DNA of 6,299 nt from Cyanobacteria bacterium UBA2566 (GCA_002340255.1 DDLS01000184.1:1-6299), one strand, 5' to 3'; shown: positions 1 through 6,299, counted from the first letter of the stretch. The notes: a model not told the origin generated them from the sequence alone. Numbers and translations are program-made.

Positions 1-1
1 A

Positions 2-29
2 GGGAGATGGGGGGATAGGGAGTAGGAAC
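2..29. repeat. Degenerate G-rich intergenic repeat tract
   Basis: This purine-rich stretch is built from imperfect units such as GGGAGAT, GGGGGGAT and AGGGAGT. Its first 12 bases (GGGAGATGGGGG) recur exactly on the minus strand at 2977-2966, in the lhgO/metH divergent region, and a looser relative lies at 1485-1498. This suggests a dispersed intergenic element rather than chance G richness. It lies beyond the 3' end of the dehydrogenase gene and has no coding potential I can see. Its function is unknown. Confidence 0.45.
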
Positions 30-41
30 AACTGTGTTTTA

Positions 42-62
42 CCTATTGCCTATGGCCTATTC
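42..62. repeat. Three tandem heptamers of the form CCTATNN
   Basis: The units CCTATTG, CCTATGG and CCTATTC follow one another without a gap, just past the stop codon of the dehydrogenase gene. Short tandemly repeated heptamers (STRR) are a known class of intergenic repeat in cyanobacteria, and this looks like a short, slightly decayed example. No hairpin followed by a T tract is present, so I do not call it a terminator. Confidence 0.5.
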
Positions 63-70
63 CCTTGCCC

Positions 71-1438
71 TTATTTGATCCAAACGGTTTTGAGGTTGAC
101 AAATTCTCGGATGCCTTCGACGCTCAGTTCTCGGCCGTACCCGGAGCGCTTGATACCCCCGAAGGGGAGACGAGGATTAGATTTGACCATGCCATTGATG
201 AAGACAGCTCCAGCTTCTAGGTCGCGAATTAGGCGATCGCGCTCTTGTTGATTATTTGTCCAAGCGCTGGCTCCTAGTCCTAGGGAGGTGGAGTTAGCCA
301 GGGTAATGGCTTCGTCAATATCTTTGACTCGGAACAGTAAGGCAACGGGGCCGAAAAATTCCTCGGTATCTGCGGGAGTTCCGGGGGGAATGTTGGCTAA
401 AATGGTGGGCGGGTAGTAGTTCCCGGGGCGATCTCTCTTGGGTTGACCGCCAATCAGAACGTCTGCACCTTGACTGACGCAGGCTTGCACGAGCCGATCG
501 AGTTCTGTGAGGATGCTGGGAGTCGCTAAGGGGCCGATATCATTCGCCTCGTCCATGGGGTCACCGATCTTCAGTTGTCGGTATTGTTCTAACAAGGCAT
601 TTTGGAAGCGATCGGCGATCGCCTCAAGCAGGATAAACCGTTTAGCCGCAATGCAAGATTGGCCGTTATTTTGCAGTCTAGCCGTCACAGCCGTAGCGAC
701 AGCCGCCTCCAGATCGGCGCTCTCTAAAACAATGAAGGGGTCAGTTCCACCGAGTTCCAGGACCGTTTTTTTAATGTGTTTTCCTGCAATGGAGGCTAAA
801 CTCGCTCCAGCCAGTTCTGAGCCGGTTAAGGTCGCGGCTTTTACCCGGTCATCAGCAACAATTTGGGCAACTTTATCTGCTCCAACTAGCAAAGTTTGGA
901 ATGCTCCTGGAGGAAACCCCCCTTGGGTAAAAATCTCTTCCAGGGCGATCGCGCATTGGGGCACATTGGAGGCATGTTTGAGCAGTCCCACATTACCAGC
1001 CATGAGTGCGGGAGCCGCAAAGCGGAACACTTGCCAGAAGGGAAAATTCCAAGGCATCACTGCTAGAATGGCTCCCAAGGGATGGTAAGCGACAAAGCTT
1101 TGACTCGCATCGGTTTCGGTATAGGTGGGACTGAGGAAATCTTCAGCGTTCTCAGCATAGTAGCGACAAACCAAGGCACATTTTTTCACTTCGGCGATCG
1201 CTTGCTTAATGGGTTTCCCCATTTCTGTAGTAACAATTTTGCCAAACTTTTCCGCGTCTGCTTCCACAATATCGGCTGTTTGCTTGAGCCAAGTCGCTCT
1301 TTGGGCAAAGGAAGTCTGACGATACTCTAAAAAGGCTTGTTGTGCTAAAGCCAATTTCTGCTCTAGTTCAGCATCTGTGAGCGCACAAAAGGTTTCGCAA
1401 GGTTCTCCCGTTGCTGGGTTAACAGTGGCAATGCCCAT
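71..1438 (-). CDS. gabD: Succinate-semialdehyde dehydrogenase, GabD-type aldehyde dehydrogenase
   Basis: This 455-residue cytosolic enzyme oxidises succinic semialdehyde to succinate, most likely with NADP+. In cyanobacteria it follows 2-oxoglutarate decarboxylase and closes the TCA cycle in place of 2-oxoglutarate dehydrogenase. Aldehyde dehydrogenase hallmarks are all present: oxyanion-hole Asn131 in MPWNFPFW, Lys154 and Ser157 in the cofactor segment LLKHASN, general-base Glu228 in LELGG, catalytic Cys262 in NNGQSCIAAKR, and the C-terminal PFGGIKRSGYGRE (425-437). Cys262 and Ser157 match, as I recall it, the numbering of the characterised Synechococcus PCC 7002 enzyme, where Ser157 favours NADP+. 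Length is typical for this short subfamily. The start is well supported: GGAG lies 7 bases upstream, and an in-frame stop (1460-1462) excludes a longer form. The gene follows lhgO on the same strand after 261 bases, so it probably has its own promoter. Substrate identity rests on family resemblance; a related aldehyde is possible. Confidence 0.9.
   Translation of the reverse strand: MGIATVNPATGEPCETFCALTDAELEQKLALAQQAFLEYRQTSFAQRATWLKQTADIVEADAEKFGKIVTTEMGKPIKQAIAEVKKCALVCRYYAENAEDFLSPTYTETDASQSFVAYHPLGAILAVMPWNFPFWQVFRFAAPALMAGNVGLLKHASNVPQCAIALEEIFTQGGFPPGAFQTLLVGADKVAQIVADDRVKAATLTGSELAGASLASIAGKHIKKTVLELGGTDPFIVLESADLEAAVATAVTARLQNNGQSCIAAKRFILLEAIADRFQNALLEQYRQLKIGDPMDEANDIGPLATPSILTELDRLVQACVSQGADVLIGGQPKRDRPGNYYPPTILANIPPGTPADTEEFFGPVALLFRVKDIDEAITLANSTSLGLGASAWTNNQQERDRLIRDLEAGAVFINGMVKSNPRLPFGGIKRSGYGRELSVEGIREFVNLKTVWIK
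233..1201. repeat. HIP1 octamers (GCGATCGC) concentrated in gabD
   Basis: GCGATCGC occurs at 233-240, 615-622, 945-952 and 1194-1201 within gabD; the second is preceded by an overlapping near-copy, GCGATCGG, at 608. Elsewhere in the window it occurs once in lhgO (2276-2283) and twice in metH (4913-4920, 6236-6243). HIP1 abundance is typical of many cyanobacteria and is the main taxonomic clue here. Confidence 0.85.
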
Positions 1439-1445
1439 GCAGGTT

Positions 1446-1449
1446 CTCC
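1446..1449 (-). promoter_or_regulatory. Ribosome binding site of gabD
   Basis: On the minus strand GGAG stands 7 bases before the ATG at 1438-1436, an ideal Shine-Dalgarno spacing. With the in-frame TGA at 1460-1462 just upstream, it fixes the gabD start codon. Confidence 0.7.
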
Positions 1450-1497
1450 GTCCAGTGTATCATTTGCGAAAAAAGCCCTTTGCCGGATAGGAGACAG

Positions 1498-1515
1498 GTC
1501 TTTCTAGCAAAAGAC
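1498..1515 (-). promoter_or_regulatory. Possible hairpin in the gabD 5' leader
   Basis: The arms GTCTTT (1498-1503) and AAAGAC (1510-1515) are perfect complements with a 6-base loop, about 60 bases before the gabD start. If transcription begins upstream of it, the hairpin would form in the mRNA leader. Read on the plus strand it is followed by only TTTTA, so it is at best a weak terminator in that direction. A 6-bp AT-rich stem can easily occur by chance. Confidence 0.2.
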
Positions 1516-1574
1516 TTTTACTGATTGTCTTCATTTAAATTTTAGATACAATAGAGGATTACAAGATTTAAACT

Positions 1575-1587
1575 CTACAATTTGTAG
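1575..1587. promoter_or_regulatory. Perfect 13-base palindrome, possible operator
   Basis: CTACAATTTGTAG is an exact inverted repeat, 6+1+6, about 140 bases upstream of the gabD start. Its right half, TGTAG, recurs 16 bases further on at 1599-1603. The size and symmetry suit binding by a dimeric regulator near the gabD promoter, but it matches no operator consensus that I can name. Confidence 0.25.
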
Positions 1588-1694
1588 CACTTGTCGAGTG
1601 TAGTTACTGCATGAGAGCTTAAGAAATATGTCTTATCGCCCTACTTCAATGTCATCCGATATAGTATCACTATTTGACCATTTATGAATATTGA

Positions 1695-1720
1695 TGAACT
1701 CAATCAAGTTCAGGAACTTG
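1695..1720 (-). other. Overlapping inverted repeats across the lhgO stop codon
   Basis: CAAGTTCAGGAACTTG (1705-1720) is a perfect inverted repeat with a 2-base centre, formed by the last codons of lhgO. Its AGTTCA arm (1707-1712) also pairs perfectly with TGAACT at 1695-1700, with a 6-base loop. The central arm can therefore belong to only one of the two hairpins at a time. No T tract follows on the minus strand, so this is not a canonical intrinsic terminator. It could affect the mRNA end or read-through to gabD, or be coincidental. Confidence 0.3.
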
Positions 1721-2893
1721 TGCGGCAATTTCCTGACCAATTTCTAGGGAAGCTGTCGCAGCCGGAGAAGGGGCATTACAAACATGCATTTTCCGGTTAT
1801 CCTGGACAATCAAAAAATCATCCACCAGTCCCCCATCAGGTTTCAAAGCTTGAGCGCGAACCCCAGCATGGGTAGGAATTACATCTTCAGCTTGCACTTC
1901 GGGAATCAATTGTTGCAGACTATGGACAAAAGCCGTCTTACTAAAGGAACGGATAATTTCTTTAACCCCTTCTTTGCCATGTTGAGCGGCGAGTTTCCAC
2001 AGTCCAGGATAGATTAGCATTTCAGCCACATCAGCCAGATTGATATCCGTTTTTCGATAGCCTTCCCGTTTTAAACTTAACACCGCATTGGGGCCGGCAT
2101 GGACAGAGCCATCAATCATGCGAGTAAAGTGAACGCCTAAAAAGGGGAATTGTGGATTGGGAACTGGGTAAATGAGATTTTTGACCAAAGAGCGTTTTTC
2201 CGGCTTTAATTCGTAATATTCACCGCGAAACGGAATAATTTTGGCTTGGGGTTGCATCCCACTCATCTGGGTGAGGCGATCGCTAAATAACCCCCCACAA
2301 TTAATCACAAATTTGCCTTCAATTTCCCCTTTAGAGGTATCTAAAATAATGCTTTCTCTCCTGTCTTGCCAGTTTGCCACCTTGGTATTCAGGTGGAGAT
2401 CCCCCCCAGATTGGGTAATCAAATGGGCATATTTTTCACAAACTTGGCGATAGTCAACAATGCCGGTTGATTTGACCTTAATTCCGGCTAAACAGCGCAC
2501 ATGGGGTTCAATTTCCCGCACTTCTTCTGCCGTGATTTTCGCCACTTCTAACCCATTGTCCAACCCGCGCTGATAGAGCTTTTCTAATTGGGGGTACTGC
2601 TCTTGTGCTGTAGCAACAATCACTTTACCGCAAACCTCATGGGGGATATCATGCTGTTGGCAAAACTCCACCATGGATTTTGCTCCGGCACGGCTAAACC
2701 GCGCTTTCAAGCTTCCCGGTTTATAATAGATTCCCGAATGAATAACCCCACTATTATTCCCGGTTTGATGGAAAGCTAATTGAGGCTCCTTTTCTAATAC
2801 CGCTATTTGGGCATTCGGAAAACGATTGTTCAATGCCATCGCTGTGGCTAAACCAACAATTCCGCCACCAATGATTGTGAAATCATACATCAT
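1700..2893 (-). CDS. lhgO: L-2-hydroxyglutarate dehydrogenase/oxidase, FAD-dependent
   Basis: This 397-residue flavoprotein of the DAO/GlpD-type fold oxidises L-2-hydroxyglutarate to 2-oxoglutarate. In E. coli LhgO the electrons pass to the membrane quinone pool. The N-terminus has the dinucleotide-binding GGGIVG (9-14) and Glu34 at the end of the second strand (VLEKE), which would bind the FAD ribose. The family signature GNNSGVIHSGIYY (45-57) follows. Further marks are INCGGLFSD (197-205), the substrate-domain segment PFRGEYYEL (221-229), THAGVRAQAL (341-350), and the C-terminal FAD-closing NAPSPAATASLEIG (373-386). Length is normal, and no signal peptide or membrane helix is evident. An in-frame TAG at 2903-2905 bars a longer start; ATG at 2893 or the next codon at 2890 is used. 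Probable role: recovery of L-2-hydroxyglutarate made as a side product by dehydrogenases, or glutarate catabolism as in E. coli. It lies upstream of gabD and divergent from metH. Confidence 0.92.
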   Translation of the reverse strand: MMYDFTIIGGGIVGLATAMALNNRFPNAQIAVLEKEPQLAFHQTGNNSGVIHSGIYYKPGSLKARFSRAGAKSMVEFCQQHDIPHEVCGKVIVATAQEQYPQLEKLYQRGLDNGLEVAKITAEEVREIEPHVRCLAGIKVKSTGIVDYRQVCEKYAHLITQSGGDLHLNTKVANWQDRRESIILDTSKGEIEGKFVINCGGLFSDRLTQMSGMQPQAKIIPFRGEYYELKPEKRSLVKNLIYPVPNPQFPFLGVHFTRMIDGSVHAGPNAVLSLKREGYRKTDINLADVAEMLIYPGLWKLAAQHGKEGVKEIIRSFSKTAFVHSLQQLIPEVQAEDVIPTHAGVRAQALKPDGGLVDDFLIVQDNRKMHVCNAPSPAATASLEIGQEIAAQVPELD

Positions 2894-2897
2894 GGAT

Positions 2898-2903
2898 CTC
2901 CTC
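2898..2903 (-). promoter_or_regulatory. Strong ribosome binding site of lhgO with two adjacent ATGs
   Basis: GAGGAG lies 4 bases before the first ATG (2893-2891) and 7 bases before the second (2890-2888). The spacing favours the second, which would give a protein one residue shorter. Both are in frame, so the product hardly changes. Confidence 0.65.
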
Positions 2904-2954
2904 TATCCCTAGCAAACATCTAAGGATTTCATATCACATCCGCGTGTCTAAAGT

Positions 2955-2977
2955 CTCCTACTATTCCCCCATCTCCC
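2955..2977 (-). repeat. Second copy of the G-rich intergenic repeat
   Basis: Read on the minus strand this tract begins GGGAGATGGGGG, identical to 2-13 at the window edge, then continues with a similar ATAG/TAGG-containing tail. It sits inside the lhgO/metH divergent region and overlaps where the -35 element of metH would fall. Confidence 0.4.
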
Positions 2978-2992
2978 GATCGCCGGTACAAT
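2964..2992 (+). promoter_or_regulatory. Candidate metH promoter
   Basis: TACAAT at 2987-2992 matches the -10 consensus at five of six positions. It would place the transcription start near position 2999, about 30 bases before the metH ATG. The hexamer 17 bases upstream (TTCCCC, 2964-2969) is a poor -35, so this would be a promoter without a good -35 or one helped by an activator. Confidence 0.35.
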
Positions 2993-3030
2993 AAAGAAAT
3001 AAGCTTGTCAACTTTTTCAAAACCGTTCCC

Positions 3031-6000
3031 ATGAATAGTGCCTTCCTGAACCGTCTACACAGTCCAGAACGTCCCGTCATCGTGTTTGATGGCGCGATGG
3101 GAACCAATCTCCAAGTCCAAAACTTAACCGCAGATGACTTTGGAGGCCCAGAATATGAAGGGTGTAATGAATATTTAATCAAAACTAAGCCAGAGGCTAT
3201 CGCCAAAGTTCACCGTGATTTCCTCAGTGCCGGATGCGATGTCATCGAAACCGATACCTTTGGAGCAGCCTCCATTGTCCTCGCTGAATATGACCTAGCA
3301 GACCAAGCCTACGAACTCAATAAAGCCGCCGCAGAACTGGCTAAAAGCATCACAGCGGAATTCTCTACCCCAGAAAAACCCCGATTCGTAGCAGGTTCCA
3401 TGGGGCCGACAACCAAACTCCCTACATTAGGTCATATTGATTTTGATACCTTAGAAGCCGCCTTTATCGAACAAGCCGAAGGCTTATATGATGGGGGAGT
3501 AGACCTCTTTATTATTGAAACGTGTCAAGACGTTCTGCAAATAAAAGCCGCCTTAAATGCTGTAGAAACTGTTTTTGAACGTAGAGGAGAACGTCGCCCA
3601 ATCATGGTTTCCATCACCATGGAAGTCATGGGAACCATGTTAGTCGGTTCCGAAATTGGTGCAGCTCTCACTATTCTCGAACCCTACAAGATTGATATTT
3701 TAGGCTTAAACTGCGCTACCGGCCCCGATCGCATGGCCGATCATATTAAATATCTCTGCGAACATTCTCCCTTCGTCGTTTCCTGCATTCCCAACGCCGG
3801 ACTCCCCGAAAATGTCGGCGGTCATGCCCATTATAAACTCACCCCCATGGAACTACGCATGGCCCTCAATCGGTTTGTTGAAGATTGGGGCGTGCAAGTG
3901 ATTGGTGGATGTTGTGGAACCCGTCCCGATCATATTCAACAGTTAGCCGAAATTGCGACTACCCTACAACCCAAAGAACGCTATCCCGTCTTTGAACCCT
4001 CAGCCGCTTCTATTTATAGTCCCCAACCCTACGAGCAAGAGAATTCCTTCTTAATTGTTGGAGAGAGACTCAATGCCAGTGGCTCCAAAAAATGCCGTAC
4101 CTTGCTTAATAATGAAGATTGGGATGGTTTGGTTTCTTTAGGTAAAGCCCAAGTCAAAGAAGGGGCCCATATTTTAGATGTCAACGTCGATTATGTGGGT
4201 CGAGATGGGGTGCGCGATATGAACGAACTCGCCTCCCGTTTGGTCAACAATAATACCCTGCCCTTAATGTTAGATTCTACTGAGTGGGAAAAAATGGAAG
4301 CGGGGTTAAAAGTTGCTGGCGGAAAATGTATCCTCAATTCCACCAACTATGAAGATGGAGAACCCCGGTTTTTGAAGGTCTTAGAACTGGCGAAAAAATA
4401 CGGCGCTGGGGTTGTGGTGGGAACCATTGATGAGGATGGCATGGCACGAACAGCGGATAAGAAGTTTGAAATTGCTAAACGGGCTTACGATCAAGCCGTT
4501 GAGTATGGGATTCCCGCCCACGAAATCTTCTTTGATACTCTCGCCTTACCTGTTTCCACTGGAATCGAAGAAGACCGAGAAAACGGGAAAGCAACCATAG
4601 AATCGATTCGCCGGATTCGGGAAGAATTACCTGGATGTCATATTTTACTCGGTGTTTCCAATATCTCCTTCGGCTTAAACGCCGCCTCCCGGATTGTTCT
4701 CAACTCCATGTTCTTGCATGAAGCCATGCAAGTGGGATTAGATAGCGCCATTGTCAGCGCCAGCAAGATTTTACCCCTGGCGAAAATTGAACCAGAACAT
4801 CAAGAAGTTTGTCGCAAACTAATCTATGACCAACGGGAATTTGATGGTGATATTTGTACCTACGATCCCCTGGCTGAACTGACCAAAATCTTTGCCGGGA
4901 AAAAGGCGAAGCGCGATCGCTCCGTGGATGAAAATCTGCCCATTGAAGAGCGCCTGAAAAACCATATCATCGATGGCGAGCGTATTGGTTTAGAAGATTC
5001 TTTGAAAAAGGCTTTAGAACAGTATCCGCCCCTGGAAATTATTAACGTTTTTCTGCTTGATGGAATGAAAGTGGTTGGGGATCTGTTCGGTTCGGGACAG
5101 ATGCAACTTCCCTTTGTGTTGCAATCAGCAGAAACCATGAAATCTGCGGTGGCTTTTCTAGAACCGCTTATGGAAACATCAGAATCGGGAAATAGTTCCA
5201 AAGGAATCTTTGTGATTGCCACGGTGAAAGGGGATGTCCATGATATCGGCAAGAATTTGGTGGATATCATCCTTTCTAATAACGGCTACAAAGTGGTGAA
5301 TCTGGGTATTAAACAACCGGTTGATAATATTATTGATGCCTATCGCGAACATAATGCCGACTGTATCGCCATGAGTGGGTTACTGGTGAAATCGACGGCA
5401 TTTATGAAAGATAATTTGGAAGCGTTTAACGAGCAAGGGATTACGGTTCCCGTGATTTTGGGGGGAGCGGCTTTAACGCCAAAATTTGTCTATCAGGATT
5501 GCCAAAATGCCTATAAAGGTCAAGTGGTTTATGGCAAAGATGCCTTTTCTGACTTGACGTTTATGGACAAATTGATGCCGGCGAAAGCGGGAAATAATTG
5601 GGATGACTTCCAAGGCTTTTTGGATGAAGTAGGCAATGGAAATCGCTATGCACCAGTGGAGGAAACGGGCGAAGAAACAGCAGCAGAATCAGAACCCTCA
5701 GAACCCGAGGTGATTGATACCCGACGTTCGGAAGCCGTGGAAATTGATATTCCCCGTCCGACTCCTCCCTTCTGGGGGAGTCAGATTTTGCAACCGGAAG
5801 ATATTCCTTTAGAAGAGGTCTTTTGGTATTTAGATTTGCAAGCTTTGTTTGTGGGGCAATGGCAGTTCCGCAAGCCCAAGGATAAATCTCGCGAAGAATA
5901 TGACGAGTTCTTGCAAGAGAAAGTCTATCCTATCTTAGACGAGTGGAAAGAGAAGATTCTCAACGAAAATATCTTGAAGCCCCAAGCCCTTTATGGCTAT

Positions 6001-6299
6001 TTTCCAGCTCAGTCGGAAGGCAATACGGTGTTTATTTATGATGCTGAGGAAATGAAGGGGGGAATGGCAAAAACGGTGAAACATACTTTTGAGTTTCCCC
6101 GCCAAAAACGCTCCCGTCGGTTGTGTATTGCGGATTTCTTTGCACCGAAGGAGAGCGGGGTGATGGATGTGTTCCCGATGCACGCGGTAACGGTGGGAGA
6201 AGTGGCGACGGAATATGCACAGAAGTTATTTGCGGGCGATCGCTATTCCGATTATCTTTATTTCCATGGTATGGCTGTGCAAACTGCCGAAGCGATGGC
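3031..6299 (+). CDS. metH: Cobalamin-dependent methionine synthase MetH, 3' end outside the window
   Basis: This cytosolic enzyme transfers a methyl group from 5-methyltetrahydrofolate through cobalamin to homocysteine, making methionine. The 1089 codons present cover four modules. The homocysteine domain (about 1-315) has Zn ligands Cys228 (GLNCATGP) and Cys294-Cys295 (GGCCGT). The pterin domain (about 338-600) opens with FLIVGERLNASGSKK. The cobalamin cap (about 635-715) is followed by the B12 Rossmann domain with DVHDIG (735-740, axial ligand His737), Ser782/Leu784 and GGAAL (811-815). An acidic linker (about 876-896) leads to the AdoMet reactivation domain from about 905; Asp935 may match E. 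coli Asp946. Full MetH is about 1180-1230 residues, so roughly 100 are missing, including the expected GYPACP region. The frame is open to the window end, so this is truncation by the window, not a pseudogene. An in-frame TAA (2992-2994) limits the start; no Shine-Dalgarno is visible, as is common in cyanobacteria. Confidence 0.96.
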   Translation, partial: MNSAFLNRLHSPERPVIVFDGAMGTNLQVQNLTADDFGGPEYEGCNEYLIKTKPEAIAKVHRDFLSAGCDVIETDTFGAASIVLAEYDLADQAYELNKAAAELAKSITAEFSTPEKPRFVAGSMGPTTKLPTLGHIDFDTLEAAFIEQAEGLYDGGVDLFIIETCQDVLQIKAALNAVETVFERRGERRPIMVSITMEVMGTMLVGSEIGAALTILEPYKIDILGLNCATGPDRMADHIKYLCEHSPFVVSCIPNAGLPENVGGHAHYKLTPMELRMALNRFVEDWGVQVIGGCCGTRPDHIQQLAEIATTLQPKERYPVFEPSAASIYSPQPYEQENSFLIVGERLNASGSKKCRTLLNNEDWDGLVSLGKAQVKEGAHILDVNVDYVGRDGVRDMNELASRLVNNNTLPLMLDSTEWEKMEAGLKVAGGKCILNSTNYEDGEPRFLKVLELAKKYGAGVVVGTIDEDGMARTADKKFEIAKRAYDQAVEYGIPAHEIFFDTLALPVSTGIEEDRENGKATIESIRRIREELPGCHILLGVSNISFGLNAASRIVLNSMFLHEAMQVGLDSAIVSASKILPLAKIEPEHQEVCRKLIYDQREFDGDICTYDPLAELTKIFAGKKAKRDRSVDENLPIEERLKNHIIDGERIGLEDSLKKALEQYPPLEIINVFLLDGMKVVGDLFGSGQMQLPFVLQSAETMKSAVAFLEPLMETSESGNSSKGIFVIATVKGDVHDIGKNLVDIILSNNGYKVVNLGIKQPVDNIIDAYREHNADCIAMSGLLVKSTAFMKDNLEAFNEQGITVPVILGGAALTPKFVYQDCQNAYKGQVVYGKDAFSDLTFMDKLMPAKAGNNWDDFQGFLDEVGNGNRYAPVEETGEETAAESEPSEPEVIDTRRSEAVEIDIPRPTPPFWGSQILQPEDIPLEEVFWYLDLQALFVGQWQFRKPKDKSREEYDEFLQEKVYPILDEWKEKILNENILKPQALYGYFPAQSEGNTVFIYDAEEMKGGMAKTVKHTFEFPRQKRSRRLCIADFFAPKESGVMDVFPMHAVTVGEVATEYAQKLFAGDRYSDYLYFHGMAVQTAEAM
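5689..5706 (+). repeat. Perfect 9-bp tandem duplication in metH
   Basis: TCAGAACCC occurs twice back to back, in frame, encoding Ser-Glu-Pro twice (residues 887-892). It lies in the acidic linker between the B12 and AdoMet modules of MetH. Just before it, the linker also carries Glu-Glu-Thr twice (877-883), so the linker seems to have grown by small duplications. Confidence 0.7.

Larger units (their letters stand above)
1439..1699. other. 261-base intergenic region between lhgO and gabD
   Basis: This is the space between two tandem minus-strand genes, noticeably AT-rich in its middle (about 1530-1590). It presumably contains the gabD promoter, but no -35/-10 pair on the minus strand is convincing; TAAAAT at 1544-1539 is the nearest -10 look-alike. 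No NtcA-type GTA-N8-TAC site is present on either strand. It contains a perfect 13-base palindrome, a leader hairpin and a G-rich repeat relative at 1485-1498 (GGATAGGAGACAGG). I see no RNA gene and no convincing protein-coding gene here. Confidence 0.6.
2894..3030. promoter_or_regulatory. Divergent lhgO/metH promoter region
   Basis: These 137 bases must supply promoters for both lhgO (leftward) and metH (rightward). The region is too short for a full cobalamin riboswitch plus promoter, and I see no B12-box-like core. No NtcA site is evident. On the minus strand a perfect TTGACA (3011-3006) is present, but the hexamer at the right distance (TACCGG) is not a credible -10. The lhgO promoter remains unassigned. 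Confidence 0.5.

Noticed and set aside
507..1088. Plus-strand open frame of 193 codons inside gabD
   Set aside because: It is antisense to a fully conserved aldehyde dehydrogenase core including Cys262, and its translation shows no domain logic. It is a shadow frame.
1628..1875. A 19-codon plus-strand frame (1628-1687) overlapping by ATGA a 63-codon frame (1684-1875), with a -10-like TACAAT at 1547-1552
   Set aside because: The ATGA overlap looks like translational coupling, but most of the second frame is antisense to the conserved lhgO C-terminus, neither has a good Shine-Dalgarno, and neither product is recognisable.
2983..3011. Perfect TTGACA on the minus strand as the lhgO -35
   Set aside because: The hexamer at 17-base spacing is TACCGG, which is not a credible -10, so no promoter is called.
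2894..3030. Cobalamin riboswitch upstream of metH
   Set aside because: The divergent gap is only 137 bases, shared with the lhgO leader, and no B12-box-like core is visible.
4860..5270. Minus-strand 136-codon frame inside metH
   Set aside because: It is antisense to the conserved cobalamin cap and DVHDIG region of MetH. It is a shadow frame.
5935..6220. Two overlapping minus-strand frames near the window end
   Set aside because: Both lie antisense to the MetH AdoMet domain and are low-complexity or composition-driven, with no recognisable features.
3031..6299. metH as a truncated pseudogene because no stop codon is seen
   Set aside because: The frame is intact with all catalytic motifs and simply runs past the window edge.

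Overview
The window reads as ordinary chromosomal DNA of a cyanobacterium. The main clue is seven copies of the octamer GCGATCGC (HIP1), which is over-represented in many cyanobacterial genomes. The protein types agree: a GabD-type dehydrogenase very like the cyanobacterial TCA-bypass enzyme, and a cyanobacterial-type MetH. Short degenerate G-rich and heptameric repeats between genes also fit. I cannot name the genus.

Layout. Positions 1-70 are a gene-free flank made of two short repeat tracts. From 71 to 1438 on the minus strand is a complete succinate-semialdehyde dehydrogenase (gabD-like). A 261-base gap (1439-1699) holds its ribosome binding site and some small inverted repeats. From 1700 to 2893, also on the minus strand, is a complete L-2-hydroxyglutarate dehydrogenase (lhgO). 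A 137-base divergent promoter region (2894-3030) separates lhgO from metH. metH is cobalamin-dependent methionine synthase on the plus strand; it starts at 3031 and is cut by the window end after 1089 codons, inside its C-terminal reactivation domain.

How the genes relate. LhgO oxidises L-2-hydroxyglutarate to 2-oxoglutarate. In cyanobacteria 2-oxoglutarate can be decarboxylated to succinic semialdehyde, which GabD oxidises to succinate. The two tandem genes therefore flank one metabolic node. The decarboxylase that would join them is not in this window. metH is divergent and belongs to methionine and one-carbon metabolism, with no obvious functional tie to the other two.

No mobile element, CRISPR array, tRNA, rRNA or clearly new system is visible. 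The points most worth a second look are the lhgO-gabD pairing, mutually exclusive hairpins over the lhgO stop codon, a perfect 9-bp in-frame tandem duplication in the MetH interdomain linker, and the scattered G-rich repeat.
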